This document shows positions 10,125 through 19,844 of a stretch of DNA of 43,013 bases, one piece after another. This DNA comes from Oceanicaulis sp. Its GTDB lineage: Bacteria > Pseudomonadota > Alphaproteobacteria > Caulobacterales > Maricaulaceae. Each line of letters starts with the position of its first letter. Positions within the stretch are counted from its first letter, which is position 1. The notes beneath the pieces were generated by a model. The model did no database searches and was not told the origin of the DNA. It was given only the letters and a program-made list of their open reading frames with translations. A program made the position numbers and the translations under genes. The stretch spans positions 1-43,013 of the forward strand of contig JAIUMW010000004.1 of the NCBI GenBank assembly GCA_022565365.1, given 5' to 3'.

Positions 10125-10243
10125 ATAATTACATCTTCCTTGTCGAGATGGTGCTGGTGTTCGGCTTGGTCCTGGGCTTTGCGGTCTGGGAGCTGGTCAA
10201 GCTTCACCGCGACAAGAAGCGTCAGGACCGGCGCGAGGACTGA
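10121..10243 (+). CDS. Single-TM micro-ORF B (40 aa: MNNYIFLVEMVLVFGLVLGFAVWELVKLHRDKKRQDRRED)
   Basis: ATGA overlap with tspO stop; TM plus ELVKLHRDKKRQDRRED tail similar to micro-ORF A. Appears only as the tail of a longer spurious ORF (9887-10243) in the track. Confidence 0.75.
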   Translation: MNNYIFLVEMVLVFGLVLGFAVWELVKLHRDKKRQDRRED

Positions 10244-10259
10244 AGCGCCAGTCAATGCC

Positions 10260-11315
10260 TCAGCGCCAGTAGGCGCGCGGCATGCGGAAGGGCAGCATCA
10301 GCTTCACCACCGGCGAGGAAAACCGCGTCAGGTCGAGGCTTTCATGCATGGACACGCGGCGTTCGCCCATGAGCTCGGTTTCAATGAGGGAGCGCGAATA
10401 GAAGGGCGTATCCTCCAGCGTCTCCATCACCGTCGCCGCCCCGAGCGAGCGCGCGTCGCGGTCCACCCGCCAGCCCGTCCTTGGCAGGGCCTGCACCGGC
10501 GGCGGCTCAAAGCGTTCAGCCCGGCCCGCCCCGTCTATGCGCAAGGCCAGCGATCGCCCGCCGCCATCCGCCCAGACTGAATCGTAGAGAATCGCCGCGC
10601 CATCCGGCATCGCCGTGCGCGCCCAGTTCCAGGAGTGGAAACCGGCTTCCAGCGGCTCGGCGCCGGCATTCATGTCCACATATCCATCGCCAGAGAAGCG
10701 GACATCCGGCGCGTCGAACTCAGCCTCCACCCGCGCGCGCGGCCAGACCGGGCGCCAGACATGGCGGCCGTCTGCGTCCAGCGTGAAGGTCTCGCTCTGC
10801 TCCAGTTCCGGCCGGATCACCACGCGTCCGCGCATGGCTTTAGGCAAGGGCGCGCCATGTTCGGCGATGTCATAGATCAGCGCCCCGTCTTCAAACCGCA
10901 CCCGGCTGGGGCCAAGGGTGAGGCTGTCTGCGCTCGCCTCCACCGCGTCCCGGCGGCGTTCGGTCATCGCCCAGCGCCGCACGCCCGGACCATAAAGACA
11001 GACATTGAGGGCGCAGTGATTGAGCGGATCACCCCGCCCCGACCACGCATAGTAAGGAGAGAAGACGCTGCCCGTCAGCGCGATCAGGACGAGGGCGTAG
11101 CGTCCGTCTTCGCTGACCGCGTCGGCATAGACCCAGCGATACCCGCCGGGCGCCGGGACCGTGTCGAAGCCAAATCGGCCAAGATCGAGCGCGCCGCGAT
11201 CCGGCCCGACAGCATGGCCGTCGGCACGCCCGGCCCCGGATGCACCCCGCCCCCCGCCAGATACAGGCCCGGCAGGCGGGTGCGCGCCCCCGGCCGCTGA
11301 AACGCCGCCCGCCAT
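10260..11315 (-). CDS. crtC: Carotenoid 1,2-hydratase (hydroxyneurosporene synthase); 5' end unresolved, conserved region starts about position 11180
   Basis: GGYRWVYADAVSEDGRYALVLIALTGSVFSPYYAWSGRGDPLNHCALNVCLYG is typical CrtC. The nearest in-frame ATG is at 11315, deep inside crtD. Confidence 0.85.
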   Translation of the reverse strand: MAGGVSAAGGAHPPAGPVSGGGRGASGAGRADGHAVGPDRGALDLGRFGFDTVPAPGGYRWVYADAVSEDGRYALVLIALTGSVFSPYYAWSGRGDPLNHCALNVCLYGPGVRRWAMTERRRDAVEASADSLTLGPSRVRFEDGALIYDIAEHGAPLPKAMRGRVVIRPELEQSETFTLDADGRHVWRPVWPRARVEAEFDAPDVRFSGDGYVDMNAGAEPLEAGFHSWNWARTAMPDGAAILYDSVWADGGGRSLALRIDGAGRAERFEPPPVQALPRTGWRVDRDARSLGAATVMETLEDTPFYSRSLIETELMGERRVSMHESLDLTRFSSPVVKLMLPFRMPRAYWR

Positions 11316-12652
11316 CCGTGCAGGGCGCGCCCGTACAGCGCCCCGCCCGATCCCGGAAAGCGCGCCGCGAACCCGTCCGGCGCCGTCGCCGTCACGGCGT
11401 TGATCGAGAGGGTCAGGCCGCAAGCCTTTAGCCGGTCTGTCGTTCGCGCGAGCCATGTATCGATCTCCTCAGGCGCATACGCGCGCTCATCGCCATCGGC
11501 GGGCGCGTTGAGCAGGATCAGGAAACGCTCCGGCCCGTCGGGGACGGACCCCGCGCCGCGATCCTGGGCGCAGACATAGATCGTCGGCGCATCGGGCATA
11601 CGGCGCGCGTCAAACAGGGCGCGGAACTCGGCGGGGTAATCGCCGGAAAAGAACACGTTATGGCGCTCCAGATCAAAGCCCGACGCCTGACCCGTCGCGG
11701 TCCAGACCAAAGCCGACAGCGCACGTGGACCGGCAGGCGGCGGTGGCGCACTGGCCGCTGCGCTGCCCAGAAGACCGGACCTCAGCGCATCGGGATCGGC
11801 ATTGGCCAGCACGGCGCGGGCGCGCAGGATTTCACCGGTGGATAGGCGCACGCCCGCAGCGCGGCCGCCCTCCACGACAATCTCCTCAACGCTGTCGCCG
11901 TAGCGGATGTCAGCGCCCAGCGACCGGGCGAGCCCGGCCATGGCGTTTGCGAGGCGCGTCATGCCCCCCTCGACAAACCACACGCCCTGCTGCTCCAGCT
12001 CGGCGATCATCAGGAGGGTGGCGGGCGCTTCGAACGGGGATGCGCCGCAATAGGTGGCGTAGCGGCCAAACAGCTGGCGCAGGCGCGGATCGGGAAAATA
12101 CTCGCCCAGCACATCCCACAGCGATGCGAAGGGACGCATGGCTGTCAGCCCCGCCGGATTGCGCATGGCGATGCGCGCGACCAGACCCGCCACGCCGGGG
12201 CGCGACGCTTTCAGGAAGCTCGGCTCCAGCGCCGCGAACAGCCGCCGCCCGTCGCGCAAAAAGCGCTCAAACGCGCGCGCCTGCACCGCGCCGGAGAACC
12301 GGCCCACCTCGTCAATTGTATGCGCCGGATCGGCGTGCAGATCAAAATGACCCGACCCGTCCCAGGCATGGCGGGCGAGCCGGTCAGCGGGTGTCAGGCT
12401 GACATGGTCATTGAGACTGGCGCCGGCATCAGCGAACAGCTCTTCAAACGCGCCGCGCATGGTCAGAACCGTCGGCCCGGCATCCACCGCCGCGCCGCCC
12501 ACAGGCAGGGTGCGCATCTTGCCGCCGGGCGATTCGGCCCGTTCGATCAGCACGACACGCTCACCTTGCGCCGCCAGATCGATGGCGGCGCTAAGTCCGC
12601 CCATCCCTGCACCCACAATCACCACGGGGTCGCCGCCGCGCGCCGGGCTCAT
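11084..12652 (-). CDS. crtD: Hydroxyneurosporene/methoxyneurosporene desaturase
   Basis: VVIVGAGMGGLSAAIDLAAQGERVVLIERAESPGGKMRTL and GLYLAGGGVHPGPGVPTAMLSGRIAARSIL; adjacent to crtC; start ATG at 12652 (MSPARGGDPV). Confidence 0.92.
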   Translation of the reverse strand: MSPARGGDPVVIVGAGMGGLSAAIDLAAQGERVVLIERAESPGGKMRTLPVGGAAVDAGPTVLTMRGAFEELFADAGASLNDHVSLTPADRLARHAWDGSGHFDLHADPAHTIDEVGRFSGAVQARAFERFLRDGRRLFAALEPSFLKASRPGVAGLVARIAMRNPAGLTAMRPFASLWDVLGEYFPDPRLRQLFGRYATYCGASPFEAPATLLMIAELEQQGVWFVEGGMTRLANAMAGLARSLGADIRYGDSVEEIVVEGGRAAGVRLSTGEILRARAVLANADPDALRSGLLGSAAASAPPPPAGPRALSALVWTATGQASGFDLERHNVFFSGDYPAEFRALFDARRMPDAPTIYVCAQDRGAGSVPDGPERFLILLNAPADGDERAYAPEEIDTWLARTTDRLKACGLTLSINAVTATAPDGFAARFPGSGGALYGRALHGWRAAFQRPGARTRLPGLYLAGGGVHPGPGVPTAMLSGRIAARSILADLASTRSRRPAGIAGSMPTRSAKTDATPSS

Positions 12653-12670
12653 TGACAGGCCCGAAAAGAG

Positions 12671-12688
12671 TGTCCAATCTTCATGACA
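12671..12688. promoter_or_regulatory. Putative PpsR/CrtJ operator TGTCCAATCTTCATGACA in the divergent crtD/crtE region
   Basis: Exact TGT-N12-ACA between divergent crtD and crtE starts; additional TGACA half-sites nearby. Confidence 0.7.
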
Positions 12689-12737
12689 GCCAAGCTGACA
12701 GGAAAACTTGACGCGGGCAACTGACGGGGAGGTTAGA

Positions 12738-13604
12738 ATGGAGGCCGAGGCGCGCATTGAGGCGGAGCTGCGAGCCGCCATTGCCCGGGCCACAGGCCCC
12801 GACTGCCCCCCGAAATTCGCCAAAGCGCTGGAGCATGCCGTCTTCCCCGGCGGCGCGCGTGTGCGGCCCAAGCTGTGCCTCGCCGTGGCGGGCGCGTGCG
12901 GTGATCCGCACCCGGCCCTGTCCAGCGCCACAGCCGCGGCGCTGGAGCTGTTGCACTGCGCCTCCCTGGTTCATGATGATCTGCCCGCCTTTGACGGTGC
13001 CGATCTGCGCCGCGGCGCCCCGTCGGTTCATGCCGTCTATGGCGAGCCGCTGGCGATTCTGGCGGGCGACGCGCTGATTGTTCTGGCTTTCGAGATTGTC
13101 GCGCGCGCCGGGGCCGCCGCGCCCGACCGGCTGCCCGCCCTGATGGCCCTGATCGCCCGCTCTGTCGGCGCGCCCAACGGCATCGCCGCCGGTCAGGCCT
13201 GGGAAAGCGAAACCGAGGTGTCGGTGGAAACCTATCACCGCGCCAAGACCGGCGCGCTCTTCGTGGGCGCGACCATGGCCGGCGCGCTGGCCGCGGGCGC
13301 CGACCCCGGTCCGTGGCGGGTGCTGGGCGAAAAGATTGGCGAGGCCTACCAGGTCGCCGATGATCTCATGGACGCCATGGGCGGCGACGAAGCCGGCAAG
13401 CCGGTGGGGCAGGACGTGGCGCTGAACCGCCCGAGTTGCGCGCGTGAACTGGGGACGGACGGCGCGGTGGCGAAGCTGCGATCCCTCGTCGCCGAAGCCG
13501 CCGACGCCGTGCCCGATTGCCCCGGCGCCCCTATGCTGCGTGAGCTGGTGCGGGCGCAGGCCAAGCGCCTGGTGCCCAAAAACCTCGCCGCCGCGGCGGC
13601 CTGA
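12738..13604 (+). CDS. crtE: Geranylgeranyl diphosphate synthase
   Basis: Polyprenyl synthetase motifs GGARVRPKLCL, LLHCASLVHDDLPAFDGADLRRGAPSVH, GEAYQVADDLMDAMG. Confidence 0.94.
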   Translation: MEAEARIEAELRAAIARATGPDCPPKFAKALEHAVFPGGARVRPKLCLAVAGACGDPHPALSSATAAALELLHCASLVHDDLPAFDGADLRRGAPSVHAVYGEPLAILAGDALIVLAFEIVARAGAAAPDRLPALMALIARSVGAPNGIAAGQAWESETEVSVETYHRAKTGALFVGATMAGALAAGADPGPWRVLGEKIGEAYQVADDLMDAMGGDEAGKPVGQDVALNRPSCARELGTDGAVAKLRSLVAEAADAVPDCPGAPMLRELVRAQAKRLVPKNLAAAAA

Positions 13605-13611
13605 GCGAAGA

Positions 13612-14715
13612 ATGAGCTGGAAAGCCGCTCTGGGAGACCTGCGAAACCGGCTGGTCTCCAACCCGGACTTTCGCCGTTTCGCCAAATCCTTCCCCCTGAC
13701 CCGGTCGAAAGCCCGCCACGAGGCGCGCGCCATTTTCGATCTGATGGCGGGGTTTGTGTATTCCCAGACCCTGCTGGCCTGCGTCGAAACCGGCCTGTTC
13801 GATTTCCTCAAAAACGGTCCGCGCACGGTTGACGACATCGCCGCGCAGGCCGGCCTGCCGCCCGAGGGCGCAGACCGCCTGGCCCAGGCCGCCGCCTCCC
13901 TCAATCTGCTGGAGCGCCGCTCAGATAATCGCTTTGCGCTGGGGCCTCTGGGCGCAGCGCTGGCGGGGGATGCGGGCCTCGCCGCCATGGTGCAGCATCA
14001 CCGCCTCCTCTATCACGACCTCATCGACCCCATGGTGGTGCTGCGCGGCGAAACGCCGGGCCAGCTCGCCGATTTCTGGGGCTACGGGCGGGGCGATGGC
14101 GCATCAGGCCGGCCCGACGCCTATTCCGCCCTGATGGCCGACACCCTGCCAATGGTCGCCGATGAAGTGATCGCCGCCGTCGCTATCAAGGCCTACCGCC
14201 AGCTCCTCGATGTGGGCGGGGGCGAAGGCGCCTTTCTGAAAGAAGCCGCGCGCGCGGCGCCGCATCTGGCCCTCGCCCTGTTCGACCTGCCCCCCGTGGC
14301 GGCGCGCGCACGTGACACCTTAAGCGAGACTGGCCTGGCTGACCGCGCCGACATCCATGGCGGCAGCTTTCTTGAAGACAGGCTGCCCGCCGGCGCCGAT
14401 CTCATCTCGCTGGTGCGCATCATTCATGATCACAGCGACGAGGACGCCATACGCCTTCTGCGCGCCTGCCGCGAATCGATTGCGCCGGGCGGTACGCTGC
14501 TGCGGCCCGAGCCCATGGCCGATGCGCGCGGCGCCGCGCCCATGGGGGAGGCCTATTTCGGATTTTACCTGGCGGCGATGGGCGGCGGCCGCCCGCGCAA
14601 TGCGGCGCGTCTGGCGCAAATGCTGGTCGAGGCGGGCTTTGAGCGCGCACGCCTGCACCGCTCGCGCATCCCTCTCATCGCCAATGTCATGACAGCTCAT
14701 CGGGGAAAAGCGTAA
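13612..14715 (+). CDS. crtF: Demethylspheroidene O-methyltransferase
   Basis: LLDVGGGEGAFLKEAARAAPHLALALFDLPPV SAM-binding motif, acetylserotonin O-methyltransferase-like fold; follows crtE and precedes bchC. Confidence 0.92.
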   Translation: MSWKAALGDLRNRLVSNPDFRRFAKSFPLTRSKARHEARAIFDLMAGFVYSQTLLACVETGLFDFLKNGPRTVDDIAAQAGLPPEGADRLAQAAASLNLLERRSDNRFALGPLGAALAGDAGLAAMVQHHRLLYHDLIDPMVVLRGETPGQLADFWGYGRGDGASGRPDAYSALMADTLPMVADEVIAAVAIKAYRQLLDVGGGEGAFLKEAARAAPHLALALFDLPPVAARARDTLSETGLADRADIHGGSFLEDRLPAGADLISLVRIIHDHSDEDAIRLLRACRESIAPGGTLLRPEPMADARGAAPMGEAYFGFYLAAMGGGRPRNAARLAQMLVEAGFERARLHRSRIPLIANVMTAHRGKA

Positions 14716-14736
14716 ATCATAATTGACTGTGAGCAG

Positions 14737-14754
14737 TGTCAATGTAAACTGACA
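14737..14754. promoter_or_regulatory. Putative PpsR/CrtJ operator TGTCAATGTAAACTGACA upstream of bchC, overlapping a plausible sigma70 promoter (TTGACT 14723-14728 / TAAACT 14745-14750)
   Basis: TGT-N12-ACA with symmetric TGTCA/TGACA arms. Confidence 0.75.
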
Positions 14755-14795
14755 GATAGCGCCTTATTCCGACCACAAGCCTGGGGAGGCAAACT

Positions 14796-15731
14796 TTGGA
14801 CGCCCTCGCTATCGTTCTTGAAGAGCCCAAGCGCATTGCGCTCAGCCGGCTCGATATCGCCGTACCCGGCGATCAGGACGTGGTGGTCGAGATTGCCTGG
14901 TCGGGCGTGAGCACCGGCACAGAGCGCCTGCTCTGGTCGGGCGCCATGCCGGCCTTTCCCGGCATGGGCTATCCGCTGGTCCCCGGTTACGAATCCATTG
15001 GACGCGTGGTCCAGGCCGGACCCGCTTCGGGCCGGGCTGAAGGCGACTGGGTCTTTGTTCCCGGCGCGCAATGCTTTGGCGCGGTGCGCGGCCTGTTTGG
15101 CGGCTCCGCCTCGCGGGTCACCCTGCCCGGCGCGCGCGTCACCCCGGTTGATGAAAATCTCGGCGAGCGCGGCGTGCTGCTGGCGCTGGCCGCCACCGCC
15201 TATCACGCCATGGCCAATGTGACTGAGGCGCCCGATCTGATCATCGGGCATGGGGCGCTGGGCCGTTTGCTGGCGCGCATTGCGGTGGCCTCAGGCGGAC
15301 CCGCGCCGACGGTGTGGGAAATCAATCCCATGCGCATGGATGGCGCGGACGGCTATCCGGTCATCCGCCCCGAAGACGATACGCGGCGCGACTATCGCGC
15401 GATCTACGATGTCAGCGGCGATTCCTCCCTGCTCGATTCGCTTGTGGGCCGTCTGTCCAAGGGCGGCGAGATCGTCCTGGCCGGCTTCTACGCCGAGCGG
15501 CTGAGCTTCAATTTCGCGCCCGCCTTCATGAAGGAAGCCCGCCTGCGCATCGCGGCGGAATTCAATCCCGGCGCCCTTGAGGGCGTCGGACATCTCCTCA
15601 ATAGCGGCGCGCTGTCACTGGATGGGCTGATCACCCATTACAGCGCCCCGAACGCGGCCGGCGAGGCGTACGAAACCGCCTTTTCCGACGCCAACTGCCT
15701 GAAAATGATCATTGATTGGAGTGCCCACTAA
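14796..15731 (+). CDS. bchC: Bacteriochlorophyllide a dehydrogenase (TTG start)
   Basis: VVVEIAWSGVSTGTERLLWSGAMPAFPGMGYPLVPGYESIGRV; GGGGAGG Shine-Dalgarno just upstream of TTG 14796. Confidence 0.95.
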   Translation: MDALAIVLEEPKRIALSRLDIAVPGDQDVVVEIAWSGVSTGTERLLWSGAMPAFPGMGYPLVPGYESIGRVVQAGPASGRAEGDWVFVPGAQCFGAVRGLFGGSASRVTLPGARVTPVDENLGERGVLLALAATAYHAMANVTEAPDLIIGHGALGRLLARIAVASGGPAPTVWEINPMRMDGADGYPVIRPEDDTRRDYRAIYDVSGDSSLLDSLVGRLSKGGEIVLAGFYAERLSFNFAPAFMKEARLRIAAEFNPGALEGVGHLLNSGALSLDGLITHYSAPNAAGEAYETAFSDANCLKMIIDWSAH

Positions 15732-16726
15732 TGGACGGCGAATTCAAGCAAGACGGCGGCTCTGACGCGCTGCGGCGCGAAGCGGCGATCGAGCCCGATG
15801 CGGTCCATACCGGGCCGATCAAGAAGACCACTCAGGTCATCGCGATCTATGGCAAGGGCGGGATCGGCAAGGCGTTCACCCTGTCCAATCTCAGCTATAT
15901 GATGGCCCAGCTGGGCAAGAAGGTTCTGCTGATCGGCTGCGACCCCAAGAGCGACACCACGTCGCTTCTGTTCGGCGGACGCGCCTGCCCCACCATCATC
16001 GAGACCTCGTCGAAGAAAAAGCTCGCCGGCGAGACGGTCCAGATCGGCGATGTCTGCTTCAAGCGCGATGGCGTCTACGCCATGGAGCTGGGCGGACCGG
16101 AAGTCGGCCGAGGCTGCGGCGGACGCGGCATCATTCACGGGTTCGAGCTTCTGGAAAGCCTCGGCTTTCACGAGTGGGACTTCGACTATGTCCTCCTGGA
16201 CTTCCTGGGCGACGTGGTGTGCGGCGGGTTCGGCCTGCCGATCGCGCGCGACATGTGCCAGAAGGTGATCGTGGTCGGCTCCAACGACCTGCAATCGCTC
16301 TATGTCGCCAATAATGTCTGCTCGGCGGTGGAGTATTTCCGCAAGCTGGGCGGCAATGTCGGCGTGGCCGGCCTGGTCATCAACAAGGATGACGGCACCG
16401 GCGAGGCCCAGGCCTTCGCCAAGGCGGTCGGCATCCCGGTTCTGGCCGCCATTCCCGCCGATGACGATATCCGCAAGAAGAGCGCGAATTACGAGATTAT
16501 CGGCCGGCCCGGCTCGCCCTGGGCGTCCCTGTTTGAAGAGCTGGGGATCAATGTCGCCGAGGCGCCCCCGGTTCAGCCCACGCCGCTCGATCAGGACGGG
16601 CTTCTGGGGCTGTTCGACGCCGAAGAGGGCGCAGGCTTCACCATGACGCCGGCCACTACGGCGGACATGCGCGGCGTGAACCACGTCGAAAAAGCCTCCC
16701 TCGAAGTCGTGTACGACGAAGTTTGA
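15731..16726 (+). CDS. bchX: Chlorophyllide reductase iron protein subunit X
   Basis: [71 protein letters not shown] overlap with bchC. Confidence 0.97.
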   Translation: MDGEFKQDGGSDALRREAAIEPDAVHTGPIKKTTQVIAIYGKGGIGKAFTLSNLSYMMAQLGKKVLLIGCDPKSDTTSLLFGGRACPTIIETSSKKKLAGETVQIGDVCFKRDGVYAMELGGPEVGRGCGGRGIIHGFELLESLGFHEWDFDYVLLDFLGDVVCGGFGLPIARDMCQKVIVVGSNDLQSLYVANNVCSAVEYFRKLGGNVGVAGLVINKDDGTGEAQAFAKAVGIPVLAAIPADDDIRKKSANYEIIGRPGSPWASLFEELGINVAEAPPVQPTPLDQDGLLGLFDAEEGAGFTMTPATTADMRGVNHVEKASLEVVYDEV

Positions 16727-16737
16727 GGGGCGGCGGC

Positions 16738-18396
16738 ATGGCAAAAGACTCGGTGACCCTGATCAATTCCCGCTCCAAAGGCGAGGTGCGCTATGACGGC
16801 GCCGGCGAGACATCGCTGAACGATACCGCCGTGGCCAGCGCGCCCGACAACGCGGTGACAACGCCGGACGCGCCGGCGCAAGGGGCTCCGGTCGCCGCCG
16901 CTGCGGACGACGGCTCGGGCTGTCATGCCGGCGCCGAGAAAATGCGCGCCCAGGCCAAGGCATCGGGCGCGTCAGAAATTCTCGAGCAATACGAGAAAGA
17001 CTATCCCAAGGGTCCCCACGACCAGCCGCAATCCATGTGCCCGGCCTTCGGCTCGCTGCGCGTGGGCCTGCGCATGCGCCGCACCGCGACGATCCTGTCG
17101 GGCTCGGCCTGCTGCGTGTACGGGCTGACTTTCACCTCGCACTTCTACGGCGCGCGCCGGACGGTGGGCTATGTGCCGTTCAATTCCGAGACCCTGGTCA
17201 CCGGCAAGCTGTTCGAGGACATCCGCGACGCGGTCTATGACATGGCCGACCCGGCCAATTACGACGCCATCGTGATCACCAATCTGTGCGTCCCGACCGC
17301 GTCGGGCGTGCCGCTGCGGCTGCTGCCCAAGGAAATCAACGGCGTGCGCATTATCGGCATCGACGTGCCGGGATTTGGCGTGCCGACCCATGCCGAGGCC
17401 AAGGACGTGCTGGCTGGCGCCATGCTCAATTATGCCCGCACCGAAGCCGCGCGCGGCCCGGGGCAGGCGCCCGACCGTCCGCGCGACGAGCGCCCCACCG
17501 TGACGCTGCTGGGCGAAATGTTCCCGGCGGATCCTGTGGTGATCGGCCGCCTGCTGGAGCCCATGGGCCTGGGCGCGGGACCGGTGGTCCCGACGCGCGA
17601 ATGGCGCGAGCTTTATGCCGCGCTCGACAGCCAGGTCGTGGGCGCGATCCATCCCTTCTACACAGCCTCCATCCGCGAGTTCAAAGCCGCCGGACGCGCC
17701 ATTGTCGGCTCTGCGCCGGTGGGCCGCGACGGCACGGCGGCCTGGCTGGAAGCCATCGGCGCGGCGGCCAATGTCTCCAACGCCAAGATCGAAGCGGCCA
17801 AGCAGGCCGTCCTGCCCGCCATCGAGGGCGCGCTGAAGGCCAAGCCGATCAAGGGCCGCATCACGCTGTCGGGTTATGAGGGCTCGGAATTGCTGGTGGC
17901 GCGCCTGCTGGTCGAAAGCGGCGCGGACGTGCGCTATGTGGGCACGGCCTGCCCCAAAACGCCCTGGTCAGCCGATGATCTGGAATGGCTGAAAGCCAAG
18001 GGCGTGCACGTCCAGTTCCGCGCGTCGCTGGAACAGGACATGGCGGCCTTCCGCGAATTCAAGCCTGACCTCGCCATCGGCACGACGCCCGTCGTGCAGG
18101 CGGTCAAAGAGACCGGGACCCCGTCGCTCTACTTCACCAATCTCATTTCCGCCCGCCCCCGGATGGGTCCGGCAGGCGCCGGCTCGCTGGCCGAAGTGGT
18201 CAATGCGGCCATGGGCTCCAAGCACCGCTTCGACACCATGCGCGACTTCTTTGAAGGCGTGGGAACCGGCCATGCGGCCGGGGTGTGGGAAGACACGCCT
18301 GAAGACAGCCGCACCTTCCGTATGAAGGAAGCGCGCAAGCGGTTCAGCGCCGAAAAGGCCCGTGAAAAAGCGATCGAGGCGCCCACAGGATGTTAG
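16738..18396 (+). CDS. bchY: Chlorophyllide reductase subunit Y
   Basis: [76 protein letters not shown]. Confidence 0.97.
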   Translation: MAKDSVTLINSRSKGEVRYDGAGETSLNDTAVASAPDNAVTTPDAPAQGAPVAAAADDGSGCHAGAEKMRAQAKASGASEILEQYEKDYPKGPHDQPQSMCPAFGSLRVGLRMRRTATILSGSACCVYGLTFTSHFYGARRTVGYVPFNSETLVTGKLFEDIRDAVYDMADPANYDAIVITNLCVPTASGVPLRLLPKEINGVRIIGIDVPGFGVPTHAEAKDVLAGAMLNYARTEAARGPGQAPDRPRDERPTVTLLGEMFPADPVVIGRLLEPMGLGAGPVVPTREWRELYAALDSQVVGAIHPFYTASIREFKAAGRAIVGSAPVGRDGTAAWLEAIGAAANVSNAKIEAAKQAVLPAIEGALKAKPIKGRITLSGYEGSELLVARLLVESGADVRYVGTACPKTPWSADDLEWLKAKGVHVQFRASLEQDMAAFREFKPDLAIGTTPVVQAVKETGTPSLYFTNLISARPRMGPAGAGSLAEVVNAAMGSKHRFDTMRDFFEGVGTGHAAGVWEDTPEDSRTFRMKEARKRFSAEKAREKAIEAPTGC

Positions 18397-19844
18397 TGCT
18401 CGATCACGACAGGGCTGGCGGCTATTGGGGCGCGGTGTACGTTTTCACCGCGGTGAAGGGCCTGCAGGTCATCATCGACGGTCCGGTGGGTTGCGAAAAC
18501 CTGCCGGTGACGTCGGTGCTGCACTATACCGACGCGCTGCCGCCGCATGAGCTGCCCATCGTGGTCACCGGGCTCGGTGAAGACGAAATGGGCGCGGGCA
18601 CCGAAGAGGCCATGAAGCGCGCCCACGAGACGCTGGAGCCCGACCTGCCGGCCGTGGTGGTCACCGGCTCCATCGCCGAAATGATCGGCGGCGGCGTGAC
18701 GCCTGAAGGCCTGAATATTCACCGCTTCCTGCCGCGCACGATCGACGAGGATCAGTGGCAGAGCGCGGACCGCGCGCTTTTATGGCTGTGGACCGAGTAC
18801 GGCGCCAAGCACGGCAAGCGGCCCAAGGCGAAGAAACGCGCCGACGGCGCCAAGCCGCGCGTCAATATCATCGGCCCGGCCTATGGCATGTTCAACATGC
18901 CCTCGGACCTGGCCGAAATCCGCCGCCTGGTCGAAGGCATCGGCGCAGAGGTCAACATGGTCATGCCGCTGGGCAGCCATCTGGCCAACATGCCGCGCCT
19001 GGTCGATGCAGATGTGAATATCTGCATGTACCGCGAGTTCGGGCGGCTTCTGTGCGAAGCGCTGGATGCGCCGTATCTGCAGGCGCCCATCGGCCTGCAC
19101 TCCACCACAAAATTCCTGCGCAAGCTGGCTGAATTGCTGGAGCTGGACGCCGAGCCGTTTATCGAGCGCGAGCGCCACACCACGATCAAGCCGCTGTGGG
19201 ATTTGTGGCGGTCGGTGACCCAGGACTTCTTTGGCACCGCCAGCTTTGCGGTGGTGGCCAACGAGACCTATGCCCGGGGCCTGAAGCATTTCCTCCACGA
19301 GGAGATGGGCCTGCCGTGCAGTTTCGCCTTCTCCCGGCGCGCCGGGGTGAAGCCGGATAACGCCGCGGTGCGTCAGGCGATCAAGGACACGCCGCCCTTC
19401 ATCATGTTCGGCAGCTTTAATGAGCGGATGTATCTGGCCGAGACCGGCGGACGCTCGCGCTTCATCCCGGCCTCCTTCCCCGGCGCCGTGATCCGCCGGC
19501 ATACCGGCACACCCTTCATGGGCTATTCGGGCGCCACCTATCTGATCCAGGAAACCTGCAACGCGCTGTTTGACGCGCTGTTCCACATCCTGCCGCTCGG
19601 TGCCGACATGGACCGCGCGCCGGCCACGCCCGCGCGCCTCGCCCGCGAGCTCGCCTGGGACAGTGATGCGCGCGACGCCATGGACGATCTGGTCGAGCGC
19701 CAGCCGATTCTCACCCGCATCTCCGCCGCCAAGAGGCTGCGCGACGCCGCCGAGGCGAACGCAAGGCGCGACGGCGCCAGCACGGTAACCTGCGCCCATG
19801 TTCAGGGCGCGGAGCGGTTCCTTCTGGAAGGGCAAGGTGCATGA
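18390..19844 (+). CDS. bchZ: Chlorophyllide reductase subunit Z
   Basis: [58 protein letters not shown]. Confidence 0.97.
   Translation: MLVLDHDRAGGYWGAVYVFTAVKGLQVIIDGPVGCENLPVTSVLHYTDALPPHELPIVVTGLGEDEMGAGTEEAMKRAHETLEPDLPAVVVTGSIAEMIGGGVTPEGLNIHRFLPRTIDEDQWQSADRALLWLWTEYGAKHGKRPKAKKRADGAKPRVNIIGPAYGMFNMPSDLAEIRRLVEGIGAEVNMVMPLGSHLANMPRLVDADVNICMYREFGRLLCEALDAPYLQAPIGLHSTTKFLRKLAELLELDAEPFIERERHTTIKPLWDLWRSVTQDFFGTASFAVVANETYARGLKHFLHEEMGLPCSFAFSRRAGVKPDNAAVRQAIKDTPPFIMFGSFNERMYLAETGGRSRFIPASFPGAVIRRHTGTPFMGYSGATYLIQETCNALFDALFHILPLGADMDRAPATPARLARELAWDSDARDAMDDLVERQPILTRISAAKRLRDAAEANARRDGASTVTCAHVQGAERFLLEGQGA

Noticed and set aside
9887-10243. 118-aa ORF overlapping tspO out of frame
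   Set aside because: Only its last 40 aa (from the internal ATG at 10121) look like a real protein; the upstream part is out-of-frame tspO.
16738-16925. N-terminal Ala/Asp-rich extension of BchY before the conserved GCHAGA motif
   Set aside because: Variable N-termini are usual for BchY; not distinctive enough to report as a finding.
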